A stretch of DNA of 64,000 nt from Paenibacillus ginsengarvi (GTDB lineage: Bacteria > Bacillota > Bacilli > Paenibacillales > NBRC-103111). Under the pieces are notes generated by a model. It was not told the DNA's origin and searched no databases. It worked only from the letters and a program-made list of their open reading frames with translations. Below, one piece after another: positions 42,586-50,735 of the stretch. The stretch covers positions 1 to 64,000 of the forward strand of contig NZ_RBAH01000019.1 in the NCBI RefSeq assembly GCF_003626695.1, read 5' to 3'. How positions within the stretch are numbered: position 1 is the first letter of the stretch; the number at the start of each line of letters is the position of its first letter. A program made the translations under genes and the position numbers.

Positions 42586-44121
42586 CTACCGGCGGTCACT
42601 TGCCGGACGAAGGTACCATTCGTTCACTTCGCGGGTGATGGCGTCGAGGCCGTCGCGCTTCCAGCGCTCCACATAAGCATCGAATTCGTCCAGCGGGGTC
42701 ACCCCGACGATCATCTTGATGAACGTTTCTTGCATCGACGCCGTCAGCTTGGACATATACGTCGCCATGGACGGCGTAGGCAAACCGTCGAATTTATTCG
42801 GTATGAGATTGGCTTCGATCCGCTTCTGGTTGTCGTACAGATTAAACGACTCGCCGAGCGAGTCGAGACGCCGTTTCTCCATATCCGGATCGACAACGTC
42901 GGCGAGCGAGGAGTACATGCCCCGGTACAAGCTCAGGTTATGCTTTTCGAAGTCGGTCACCATCTTCCCGTTTTGCAAGCTCCACACTTCGTTCTCGAAG
43001 CCGAGCTTCAAATTGCGGTGGCCTTCTCCGGCGATGAAATTGAGCATTTTGACGACGCTGGCCGCGTTCGGACTGCTCTCGGGAACGACGTTGTAGCCGC
43101 GCACCGGATTGGTCGAATAAACGCCTTTGGCCCCGCCCGGTCCGGTCGGATATTCGAGCGGAATCCACAACGCCCTCGGATCGCGGCTTTTATTTTGCGC
43201 GATCGGCCCGCGCGTATCGTACCAGGTGGCCGAGAACAGTCCGACCGTCCCCGATACGATTTTATCATAGTACAAATTCTGAATCCGGTTGAGCGGAAAA
43301 TCGGGCTCGATCAGCTTCTCCTCGTATAACTTGTGCAAGAAGGCGACCGCTTCCTTCGTCTCCGGCAAAACGTTCGAATACACAAGCCGGCCGTCCCGCT
43401 CCAGCCACTGATTCAGCTGCGTGCCGAACGCGCCGAAAAAAGGGGCCGCCCGGCCCAAATTTTCCGTAACGAGCAGCCCGGTCGTATCGTTTTTGCCGTT
43501 GCCATCGGGATCGCGAGTCGCGAAGGCGCGTATAACCTCGTAGTATTCATCAAGCGTCCGCGGCGGCTTCAGGCCGAGCCGGTCCAGCCAGTCTTTCCGC
43601 ACGTACATTAGCTCGATGCCCTTTACCTCGTTCAAGCTCGGGATCGCATAGATGTGTCCGTTATATGTGACTTGATCCCACGCCTCTTTCGGAATCTTCT
43701 GCTTCAAGGCGCTGCCGTACTTGTTAATCTCCTCGTCCAGCGGCTTTAGCTTGCCCTGCCTGACGTAGCTGGCCAGCCATACTTCATTGCCCGTATGCAG
43801 CATATCCGGCAGCTTGCTGGACGTCATCATAATGTTCAGCTTTTCTTCATAACTCTCGATCGGAGGAAGGAATACGCCGATATCCAGATTCGTGTTTTTC
43901 TCGATATAGTCCAAATACGGGTTGTTGTTTTCGTTCATCCCTGGCGGAAACGATATCCCCAGACTGCTGATGACGATGGAGATTTTCTCCTTTTCTCCCG
44001 GCGGCTTCCCGTCGTTTTCCCGCTTCGCGGAAAACGGCGACCAGACGACGACGGCGAAACAGGCGGCTCCCGTCGCTGCGGCAGCCGATGCGAGAAGCCA
44101 TCTCTTCTTATTTTTCCCCAT
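42586..44121 (-). CDS. extracellular solute-binding protein linked to a two-component system
   Basis: A 511-residue LplA/YtcQ-like binding protein (LGISFPPGMNENNNPYLDYIEKN, NEVKGIELMYVRKDWLDRLGLKPP). The N-terminal helix MGKNKKRWLLASAAAATGAA is followed by CFAVVVWSPFS; no proper lipobox is visible since position -3 to the only cysteine is glycine. It may be membrane-anchored instead of lipidated. It is first in an operon with the YesM-type kinase and YesN-type regulator and lacks permease genes, so it may deliver ligand to the kinase sensor or to the nearby permeases. Confidence 0.9.
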   Translation of the reverse strand: MGKNKKRWLLASAAAATGAACFAVVVWSPFSAKRENDGKPPGEKEKISIVISSLGISFPPGMNENNNPYLDYIEKNTNLDIGVFLPPIESYEEKLNIMMTSSKLPDMLHTGNEVWLASYVRQGKLKPLDEEINKYGSALKQKIPKEAWDQVTYNGHIYAIPSLNEVKGIELMYVRKDWLDRLGLKPPRTLDEYYEVIRAFATRDPDGNGKNDTTGLLVTENLGRAAPFFGAFGTQLNQWLERDGRLVYSNVLPETKEAVAFLHKLYEEKLIEPDFPLNRIQNLYYDKIVSGTVGLFSATWYDTRGPIAQNKSRDPRALWIPLEYPTGPGGAKGVYSTNPVRGYNVVPESSPNAASVVKMLNFIAGEGHRNLKLGFENEVWSLQNGKMVTDFEKHNLSLYRGMYSSLADVVDPDMEKRRLDSLGESFNLYDNQKRIEANLIPNKFDGLPTPSMATYMSKLTASMQETFIKMIVGVTPLDEFDAYVERWKRDGLDAITREVNEWYLRPASDRR

Positions 44122-44299
44122 GCGTAAATTCCTTTCCGTTCGACGAATGAGGCGGATAGCCGCCGCAGACCCCCCACAGGCCGCAAACGCTTTCAGCTAT
44201 TGGCTTTATTTTATCACTTTGACCGTTAAAAAGAAAATGGCGCCCGCTTCCAGTATTCCCGTAAAACGGCTCTCCCATCCGATTGCGCCGCCCGTTTAT

Positions 44300-44307
44300 G
44301 GTATAAT
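44300..44307 (+). promoter_or_regulatory. extended -10 promoter for the DUF3886 gene
   Basis: GGTATAATG (TATAAT at 44302-44307), preceded by TG at 44299-44300, lies 31 bases before the ATG at 44339. No strong -35 is seen. Confidence 0.5.
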
Positions 44308-44338
44308 GATGGTAAGAAAGAAATCCGAGGTGAACGTT

Positions 44339-44608
44339 ATGGCAAAACCTAAAAAACCGCTCTCCCAGGCCGCGCCGGCCGCTGCCGATAAACCGGCTAC
44401 GCTCAAAGATTTGCTGAACCCCGCTGTCGTCGAAAAGCTGAAGGCCGCCGGCGACGAGCTGAAAGCCGCGGAAGCGCAGCGCAAGGAAGAAACCCGGAAG
44501 CGCGAGGAAGAGGCGCGTAAAGTCGAGCAGAAACGGCTTGATAACGATTTTGGCCATCTGCTCGAGAACAGCAAGATGGATTGGCGCAAATACAAAAACA
44601 GCAACTGA
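44339..44608 (+). CDS. DUF3886 (YqkE-like) small charged protein
   Basis: The 89-residue protein starts with ATG 44339 behind GAGGTG. An Ala/Pro/Lys-rich N-terminus is followed by TLKDLLNPAVVEKLKAAGDE, a long charged coiled coil of about 45 residues (AEAQRKEETRKREEEARKVE) and NSKMDWRKYKN. This is the pattern of the YqkE/DUF3886 family of Bacillales, whose function is unknown. It is followed by a strong terminator at 44651, so it is monocistronic. Confidence 0.82.
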   Translation: MAKPKKPLSQAAPAAADKPATLKDLLNPAVVEKLKAAGDELKAAEAQRKEETRKREEEARKVEQKRLDNDFGHLLENSKMDWRKYKNSN

Positions 44609-44650
44609 CCGGGGCTAGCGATAAGTGCATACGCCCGGTTTGTGATGCGG

Positions 44651-44695
44651 AATCCCCCGGACTTTTCGAGCAGCGATGCCGACCCGGGGGTTTTT
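44651..44695 (+). terminator. terminator of the DUF3886 gene
   Basis: CCCCCGG (44654-44660) pairs with CCGGGGG (44684-44690), followed by TTTTT. Its presence also rules out an upstream start for the next ABC ATPase frame, which is open through it. Confidence 0.8.
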
Positions 44696-44785
44696 GCTTC
44701 CCATTTTTCGGGTAAATTGTTGATCCTTCACACGCACCATATGATACAATCGTGGGTAAAAAACAAAGATGGGAAGTGGACTAAC

Positions 44786-45568
44786 GTGAGCTCCGTCATA
44801 GACGTCCGCGAAGTGAGCTGGAAACGCGACAACAAAATGCTGCTGAAGCATATCGATTGGCAGGTCGCCGCCGGCGAGCATTGGGCCATTCTCGGACTGA
44901 ACGGCTCGGGCAAAACGACGCTGCTGAATATGATTACCGGCTACATCTGGCCGACGGAAGGCGAAGTCAGCGTATTCGGGCATTTGTACGGTACCGTAGA
45001 TTTGCGCGAGCTGCGCAAGTCGATCGGCTGGGTCAGCTCTTCGCTGCAGGAAAAGCTGCATATGAACGATAAAACCCAGCATGTCGTTTTCAGCGGCAAA
45101 CACGCGACGATCGGCATGTACGACAAGCCAGAGCCTGCGGACATGGAACGCGTGGAGGTGCTGATGAAGCAACTCGGCGTGTGGCATCTGCACGACCGCC
45201 ATTATCATTCGTGCTCGCAGGGCGAGAAACAGAAGCTGCTCATCGCCAGAGCGCTCATGGCTTCGCCGAAGCTGCTCATTCTGGACGAGCCGTGCAACGG
45301 GCTCGACGTCTTCTCGCGCGAGCAGTTGCTGTCGAGCATTCAGGAGCTCGTCTCGCAGCCCGATGCGCCGACGCTGCTCTACGTGACGCACCATATCGAA
45401 GAAATAACGCCTGCGTTTACGAAAGCGCTTCTGATTCGCTCCGGCGAGGTGTACAAGTCCGGCCCGACCCAGGACGTGCTGACCGGATCCTATTTATCCG
45501 ACTTTTTCCAATCCCCGGTCGAGGTCGAATGGAGGTATGGCCGCGCCTGGCTGCGGGTCATTTCCTGA
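44786..45568 (+). CDS. stand-alone ABC transporter ATP-binding protein
   Basis: A 260-residue ATPase: Walker A GLNGSGKTT (about 38-46), Q-loop in WVSSSLQEKLHM, signature SCSQGEKQKLLIARAL (the C motif is SQGEK), Walker B LLILDEPCNGLD and the H-loop YVTHHIEE. The fold matches the ModF/YlmA-like group of lone ABC proteins of Bacillales. GTG 44786 follows GGAAGTGG. No permease is adjacent; its short H-loop-to-end region (about 40 residues) lacks the extra regulatory domain of MsmX/MalK sugar ATPases, so it is unlikely to power the nearby sugar permeases. Confidence 0.85.
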   Translation: MSSVIDVREVSWKRDNKMLLKHIDWQVAAGEHWAILGLNGSGKTTLLNMITGYIWPTEGEVSVFGHLYGTVDLRELRKSIGWVSSSLQEKLHMNDKTQHVVFSGKHATIGMYDKPEPADMERVEVLMKQLGVWHLHDRHYHSCSQGEKQKLLIARALMASPKLLILDEPCNGLDVFSREQLLSSIQELVSQPDAPTLLYVTHHIEEITPAFTKALLIRSGEVYKSGPTQDVLTGSYLSDFFQSPVEVEWRYGRAWLRVIS

Positions 45569-45570
45569 CG

Positions 45571-45640
45571 GAAAAACGCCCATCCCCGCCGGCCTATCGT
45601 TTGCGATCGTGGCTCGGCGGGGATGGGGGGCGTTTTATTT
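45571..45640. terminator. bidirectional terminator
   Basis: AAAAACGCCCATCCCCGCC (45572-45590) pairs with the CGGGGATGGGGGGCGTTTT segment (about 45618-45635), with A-rich and T-rich flanks. It sits between the convergent ABC ATPase and SBP genes. Confidence 0.85.
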
Positions 45641-46927
45641 TTTGTTCTGCTCCTCGATTTGCTTGTTCGCGTCTTCCTCGGCTTTGCGCAGCATCGAATT
45701 CAGGTCCTGCTGGCTGGTGACGAACGTATCGATAATCGAGCTCAGTTTGGAGCGGATGCCGCCGTCGTTTATGACCGTCGGCACCGGCTTGGCGATTTTC
45801 TCCGCGTAGAACGCCTTGACGTTTTTGCCTTTTAAAATATCGAGGTCTTTGCCGAAATCGTTCAGCACTTTCTCGTCCTTCAGCACGGGCACATGCCCTT
45901 TCCTCGCATTGGCTGCCTGAATCTCGTCGGAGACGATGTAAGCGAGCACCTCGAACGTTTCGTCCTTATGCTTGCTCGTCGGCATGATCGAATAAAACGG
46001 AGCGTTCATCTGAGAGCCAACGCCCTTCATCCCTTCATAATGCGGCAAAGTGACGACATCCCAGTCGAGCCCCTTCTGCACGGCGGCGGGCAGAAGGTCG
46101 AGCGGACTCGGACCCGCCATCATAGCCAGCGTCTGGTTCGTGAAGAAGTTGGCCGTATCTTCGGCCGATGGCTCGTTCCCGGGAATTTCGTAAAAACGGA
46201 CCATCGACTCCACCCATTTTTTCCACGGCTCCGTATTGATCGGCGTTTTTCCCGTTACCGGATCGATAAACGGCAGCCCCATCTGGTTCCGGAAGGCGAG
46301 GTTCAGCGCGCTGAACTTGAAGCCTTTGTACTTGATGCCGGCTTCGACGCGCGTCATTTTTTTGGTCAGGTCGTATACCTGGTCCCATGTCATGTCGTCG
46401 GTCGGATAAGGAACGCCGAATTTGTCGAACAGGCTTTTGTTGTAATACAAGGTCGAGTTGTTCAGCTCGTAAGGCATGAGCAAAAACTCGCCTTTGTCGG
46501 AATACGACCGCACTGTTTCCAGCACACCTGGCGAAAACCGGTTGATGTCGAATTTCTGTTTCGTCATGTACGGCGTCAGGTCCGTTACGAGACGATCCTT
46601 CAAGGTGCCGGGCAGCCCGCCCGCCGCCCTCGCTATCGCATCCACGGATACGCCCGCGCCGATTACATCTTCGAGCATGTTGCCCTTGCCTTCAAGCATA
46701 ACGTTCAGCTTGATGTGCGGCAATTGTTTCTCTACTTTCGCTTTCAGTTCTTCGAGCAGTTCCTTGGAATAGCCGTTGTACAAAAAGTTCAGCGTCACGG
46801 GCTCGCGGTTTTCCGCCGCTTTCTTTTCGCCCTCGTCGGCAGCTCCCGTTTGTTTGCCTCCGCATCCGGCCAGCAGCACAGCCATCGACATCCCCAGCAC
46901 GATCCATTTGTGTTGCATCCGTTTCAT
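45635..46927 (-). CDS. orphan extracellular solute-binding lipoprotein
   Basis: A 430-residue lipoprotein: signal MKRMQHKWIVLGMSMAVLLA, lipobox LAGC (cysteine 22), and an SBP family 1 (MalE-like) body with VTLNFLYNGYSKELLEEL and LNNSTLYYNKSLFDKFGVPYP. It is shorter than and distinct from the three LplA-type SBPs in this window. No permease or ATPase is beside it. ATG 46927 follows AAGGGGG. It may feed a transporter encoded elsewhere or act in sensing. Confidence 0.9.
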   Translation of the reverse strand: MKRMQHKWIVLGMSMAVLLAGCGGKQTGAADEGEKKAAENREPVTLNFLYNGYSKELLEELKAKVEKQLPHIKLNVMLEGKGNMLEDVIGAGVSVDAIARAAGGLPGTLKDRLVTDLTPYMTKQKFDINRFSPGVLETVRSYSDKGEFLLMPYELNNSTLYYNKSLFDKFGVPYPTDDMTWDQVYDLTKKMTRVEAGIKYKGFKFSALNLAFRNQMGLPFIDPVTGKTPINTEPWKKWVESMVRFYEIPGNEPSAEDTANFFTNQTLAMMAGPSPLDLLPAAVQKGLDWDVVTLPHYEGMKGVGSQMNAPFYSIMPTSKHKDETFEVLAYIVSDEIQAANARKGHVPVLKDEKVLNDFGKDLDILKGKNVKAFYAEKIAKPVPTVINDGGIRSKLSSIIDTFVTSQQDLNSMLRKAEEDANKQIEEQNKK

Positions 46928-47070
46928 TGTTTATCCCCCTTGCACCGTAATCCGGCAGCATCTTGGCCGCCATCCGCCTTAGGCGTGTAGCGGCGTGCCC
47001 CCATTTTACCCCACAAGGATCAAGCAATTCTTTCCTATAATTGAACAGTTGCAGGTACATAAAATTGATC

Positions 47071-47099
47071 TTGACATTATAACTGTAATAAAATATATT
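47071..47099 (+). promoter_or_regulatory. rrf2 promoter with TTATAACTGTA motif in the spacer
   Basis: TTGACA (47071-47076), 17 bp, TATATT (47094-47099). The spacer begins with TTATAACTGTA (47077-47087), and a perfect copy recurs at 47636-47646 before the downstream MFS gene. It is probably the operator of the Rrf2 regulator. Confidence 0.75.
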
Positions 47100-47131
47100 T
47101 CAGAAAAGCGCAAAGGGAAGGGGGAGGCGGA

Positions 47132-47551
47132 TTGAACAGCGATTTCATCATAGCCGTCCACAGTCTCACATTTCTCGCCCATGTGGAGGAGCGGCTGGCG
47201 ACGAGCGACCATATCGCAACGAGCGTATCCGTCCACCCTGTACGGGTTCGCAAGGTGCTCAGCCTGCTGCGGAAGCACGGATACATTCGTTCGAAGGAAG
47301 GGGCCAAGGGCGGATTCGAGCTCATTCGAAGTCCCGAGGGTGTGACGCTGGACGAATTGTACCGCCTGACGGCGGAAGGGTCGATCAAGCCGAAGTGGCC
47401 GAACCCGAATCCGCAATGCTTGATAGGCGCGCATATCGAAAGCTCGATGGACTCCATCTTTACGGGAGCCGAGCAGCAGATGGAGCGTTACTTCGGCGGA
47501 TATACGATTGCGGATGTGCTGGACATCGTACAGCAACAGGCTAAAGGATAA
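47132..47551 (+). CDS. Rrf2 family transcriptional regulator
   Basis: The 139-residue protein has the Rrf2 winged helix (about 1-80): FIIAVHSLTFLAHVEE, HIATSVSVHPVRVRKVLSLLRKHGYIRSKEGAKGGFELIRSPEGVTLDELYRL. Only one cysteine (in NPQCLIG) remains where iron-sulfur members such as IscR or NsrR have three, so it is likely a cluster-free member like YwnA/CymR. It starts with TTG 47132 behind GGGGGAGG. An MFS gene follows after 134 bp and shares its promoter motif. Confidence 0.9.
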   Translation: MNSDFIIAVHSLTFLAHVEERLATSDHIATSVSVHPVRVRKVLSLLRKHGYIRSKEGAKGGFELIRSPEGVTLDELYRLTAEGSIKPKWPNPNPQCLIGAHIESSMDSIFTGAEQQMERYFGGYTIADVLDIVQQQAKG

Positions 47552-47617
47552 GCACGCAACGCAATTTGGCTTGTCCCAGCGATTGGGCAATGCGGTGTTT
47601 TAGGAGGTTTCGATCAT

Positions 47618-47641
47618 ATGACGCCACCGCCGCGCTTATAA
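47618..47641 (+). CDS. possible seven-codon leader peptide MTPPPRL
   Basis: AGGAGG (47602-47607) lies ten bases before ATG 47618, which opens ATG ACG CCA CCG CCG CGC TTA TAA. Three consecutive prolines are a known ribosome-stalling sequence. Its stop overlaps the second TTATAACTGTA motif (47636-47646), and the MFS start is at 47686. It may be a control peptide for the MFS gene. Confidence 0.4.
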   Translation: MTPPPRL

Positions 47642-47646
47642 CTGTA
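47636..47646 (+). promoter_or_regulatory. second TTATAACTGTA motif, upstream of the MFS gene
   Basis: An exact copy of the 11-bp motif in the rrf2 promoter spacer (47077-47087), followed by a T-run and TTATTAC. Probable second operator for the Rrf2 regulator. Confidence 0.5.
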
Positions 47647-47685
47647 GTTTTTTTTATTACATTTCTTCTCGAGGGGGACCAGGCA

Positions 47686-48978
47686 ATGAAACGCATAAAA
47701 TCCGACGAAGTTCCGGGTAGCGGCAAGCTGCACTATGGCTGGATTGTCGCCGCCGTTACGTTCGCGTCGCTGCTCGTGGCCGCCGGCATCCGTTCGCTGC
47801 CCGGCGTGCTGATGCTTCCGCTGGAACAGGAATTCGGCTGGGAACGGTCGGGCATATCCGCCGCCGTCTCGATCAATCTTGTACTGTACGGCCTGATGGG
47901 GCCCTTTGCAGCTGCATCTCTCGAAAAGTTTGGTGTCCGCAAAATGATGGTGACGGCGCTCGCCTTGCTCGCTACCGGCTTGTCACTGTCTGCGGCGATG
48001 ACCTCGCTTTGGCAGCTCACCCTGCTGTGGGGCGTCGTTATCGGCCTTGGCACCTCGGTCATGGCCAATGTGCTGGGCGTGACCGTGGCGAACCGCTGGT
48101 TCGCGAAGCGCAAAGGACTCGTCGTCGGCATCTTAACCGCGAGCGCCGCTACGGGCCAGCTGCTGTTCCTTCCGCTGCTCGCCAAGCTTGCCTCAGACGC
48201 CGGCTGGCGCTATGCGGTGTGGGCCGCCGTGGCCGCTCTGATCGTTATGATCGTGGTGTCCGTCAAGTGGATGCGGGGCCATCCCGCTGAGTTGGGACTC
48301 CCGCCGTACGGCTCCGACGAGCTCGTTCGGCCGGTTCCTTTTCGCGGCAGCTTGTTCGTTCAGCCTCTTCTCGCCCTGCGTTCGGTTTTGAGAAGCGGGA
48401 CGTTCTGGCTGCTGGCCGGCAGCTTTTTCATATGCGGCTTCACGACGAACGGCTTGATCGGCACCCATCTGATCGCCGCCTGCGGCGATTTCGGCATTCC
48501 CGAAGTAACGGCGGCGGGCATACTCGCCTTCATGGGCGTGTTCGACCTAGTCGGGACGACGCTGTCAGGCTGGCTGTCCGACCGGTTCGACAGCCGCTGG
48601 CTGCTGTTCTGGTATTACAGCCTGCGCGGCTTGTCGCTCCTCTTCCTGCCGGCGGCGCTCGATATGGGGTACACGGAGCTGACGTTATTTTCCGTCTTCT
48701 ACGGTCTCGACTGGATCGCCACCGTGCCTCCGACCGTCAAAATCGCCTCCGACCGATTCGGCGCTGCTCAGGCCGGCATGGTCTTCGGCTGGATTGTCGC
48801 CGCGCATCAGCTTGGAGCGGCTGCGGCCGCCTTCGGAGCCGGCCTGCTGCGCGAGTCGCTCGGCAGCTATGACGTCGCGTTTATGATAGCAGGCTTCGTC
48901 TGCATGGCGGCCGCGCTCATGTCCGTCCGCATCAGACGCCGGTCTCAAGCTGCAAGCGGCGATGTAACGGCGGCGTAA
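47686..48978 (+). CDS. MFS transporter, monocarboxylate/oxalate-formate-like
   Basis: A 430-residue carrier with 12 predicted segments. KLHYGWIVAAVTFASLLVAAG, the EFGWERSGISAAVSI loop and WFAKRKGLVVGILTASAATG are typical of the monocarboxylate/OFA branch of MFS carriers. ATG 47686 follows GAGGGGG. Regulation probably comes from the Rrf2 protein encoded upstream, through the shared 11-bp motif, and perhaps from a leader peptide at 47618. An organic acid is the likely substrate. Confidence 0.88.
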   Translation: MKRIKSDEVPGSGKLHYGWIVAAVTFASLLVAAGIRSLPGVLMLPLEQEFGWERSGISAAVSINLVLYGLMGPFAAASLEKFGVRKMMVTALALLATGLSLSAAMTSLWQLTLLWGVVIGLGTSVMANVLGVTVANRWFAKRKGLVVGILTASAATGQLLFLPLLAKLASDAGWRYAVWAAVAALIVMIVVSVKWMRGHPAELGLPPYGSDELVRPVPFRGSLFVQPLLALRSVLRSGTFWLLAGSFFICGFTTNGLIGTHLIAACGDFGIPEVTAAGILAFMGVFDLVGTTLSGWLSDRFDSRWLLFWYYSLRGLSLLFLPAALDMGYTELTLFSVFYGLDWIATVPPTVKIASDRFGAAQAGMVFGWIVAAHQLGAAAAAFGAGLLRESLGSYDVAFMIAGFVCMAAALMSVRIRRRSQAASGDVTAA

Positions 48979-48986
48979 CGGCCCGT

Positions 48987-50735
48987 CTAGATCAGCCGCG
49001 GAAGCGCGAGCATAACGGCCAGCAGCGCCGCCGATGCGGCAAAGGTTGCGCCGTCGCGGCGCGTCAAGCGCAGCGTAACGGCCGACGTACGGCGCAGCCC
49101 CGTCCGGGTGTAGCCGCGTGCCTCAAGCGCCAGCGTAAGGTCGGACGCGAGCTGCAGCAGCGACAGCAGCAGCGGCACGAACATCGCGGGCAGATCGCGC
49201 AGGCGCATCTTCCCGCTGCGGCGCACCCGTTTGCCGCGCGATTTGGCGATGCGGCCGAACCGGCCCGCCTCCTTGCGCAGCACCGGGACGAAGCGCAGCA
49301 GCAGCGAGGCGGCCAGCGACAGCGCCTCGGCCGGAAAGCGGATCAGCACGAGAGGCATAAGCAGCTTCTCGATCCCCCGCTTCATTTCAAGCGGGGTCGT
49401 TGTGGCGGACAGCAGGATGCCGCCGACCAAAACGCACAAAATTTTCATAAATTCCAGCGTGGTGGCTAGTGCAGACACTATAGAGAACGTTAACTCCACA
49501 TTCCCGAACGGGATCGTCAGCCCTGCCGCTTCGCCCGGCTTGCCGCCCATGCCGATTCCCGAGACAACGGCCGATATCGCCGTTATTCCGAGCAGCGGAC
49601 GCACAAACGGCGTCAGGCTGCGTATCGGAACTCGGCATGCGATAACGAGCGCAGCCGTCAGCACGAAGCCAATACCGAGACCGAACCAATCGCGCTGCAC
49701 GAATATCCCGATGGAAAAGATCATATAAAACAGCCACTTGGAGCGCGGGTCCAGCGAGCGGATCGACGGGTTCGCTCCGGCAGCGTCATCGCTCCCCGAA
49801 GGGCCAGCGTTCCCGGCTAACAGCGGCTCCGGCACCGCCGTGACGGCCGCTTCGGGCGGCTGTGGCGAGCTGTCTGCGGACGGAGCGGCTCCTTCCGCCT
49901 CCCGCCGCCCAAGCTGCGCTGCCCATGCGTCTGCCGCCTCCGCTGGCGTCCAAAACGCGGCCGGAGCCGACTCGCCCGACTCCCGCAGCAGCTCCGTCAG
50001 CTCCACGCACAGCGGCTTGCCAAGCTGCGCATGCGCCCACAGCTCCGGCTGGGCGGCTAGCTCCGCGGCAGGCCGATCGAAGGCGATGCGGCCGCCTCGT
50101 AGCGCAATCACCCGATCGGCGATCGGCAGCAGCAGGTCTAGGTCATGCGTCGCCACGACGAGACCGACGCCCGACGCTTTACGCCGCAGCAGGCTGGCGA
50201 GCAGCTCCTCCGCCGCTTCCGGGTCGAGCCCGGCCGTCGGTTCGTCCAGCAGCAGCCAGTCGGGCGTTGGCGCCACCGTGGAAGCGAGCGCGACGCGGCG
50301 TTTCTCGCCGCCGCTCAGCAGCAGCGGAGACTGCCCCGCCAGTTCGGGGGCAAGGCCGAATTCGCGCATCGCCTCCTCCGTCCGGCGCTTCGCCTCCGCT
50401 CCGGGCAGCTTCAAATAACGCAGGGAATAATCGAATTCTCCCCTGACGCTGCGGGCGAACAGCTGCGCCTCCGGGTATTGGAACAGCTGTCCGGTACGCT
50501 CAAGTCCGGACGCTACCCCTCTCTTTTCCGTCATAAGCGGCAGTCCGTCTACCGTGATGCTCCCCTCAAACGTTGCGAGTCCGCCCAGCACATCGAGAAG
50601 CGTCGTCTTCCCCGCTCCGTTGCGGCCGATCAGCAGCGTCACTTGCCCGCTTTCCAGCGTGCAGCTCACGTCGCTCAGCAGCGGCCGGGACGCGCCGCCA
50701 ACCCGCACGCTCACTCGTTCCGCTTTTATCGCCAC
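48987..50735 (-). CDS. ECF transporter A2-T fusion (ATPase plus EcfT)
   Basis: A single 582-residue chain joins two energy-coupling components. Residues 1-235 are an EcfA-type ATPase (GRNGAGKTT, LSGGEKRRVAL, LLLDEPTAGLD, VVATHDLD). After an Ala/Ser/Pro-rich linker (about 265-325), residues 325-582 form the EcfT membrane subunit with about five segments and the basic coupling helices near KEAGRFGRIAKSRGKRVRRSGK. It overlaps the EcfA1 gene (50726-51565) by 10 bp. With BioY divergently encoded next door, the three form a dedicated biotin ECF transporter. Confidence 0.9.
   Translation of the reverse strand: MAIKAERVSVRVGGASRPLLSDVSCTLESGQVTLLIGRNGAGKTTLLDVLGGLATFEGSITVDGLPLMTEKRGVASGLERTGQLFQYPEAQLFARSVRGEFDYSLRYLKLPGAEAKRRTEEAMREFGLAPELAGQSPLLLSGGEKRRVALASTVAPTPDWLLLDEPTAGLDPEAAEELLASLLRRKASGVGLVVATHDLDLLLPIADRVIALRGGRIAFDRPAAELAAQPELWAHAQLGKPLCVELTELLRESGESAPAAFWTPAEAADAWAAQLGRREAEGAAPSADSSPQPPEAAVTAVPEPLLAGNAGPSGSDDAAGANPSIRSLDPRSKWLFYMIFSIGIFVQRDWFGLGIGFVLTAALVIACRVPIRSLTPFVRPLLGITAISAVVSGIGMGGKPGEAAGLTIPFGNVELTFSIVSALATTLEFMKILCVLVGGILLSATTTPLEMKRGIEKLLMPLVLIRFPAEALSLAASLLLRFVPVLRKEAGRFGRIAKSRGKRVRRSGKMRLRDLPAMFVPLLLSLLQLASDLTLALEARGYTRTGLRRTSAVTLRLTRRDGATFAASAALLAVMLALPRLI

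Noticed and set aside
44642..44785. Upstream start for the ABC ATPase at 44642
   Set aside because: This part contains the DUF3886 terminator and the region before the GTG at 44786, and has no ABC-domain similarity.
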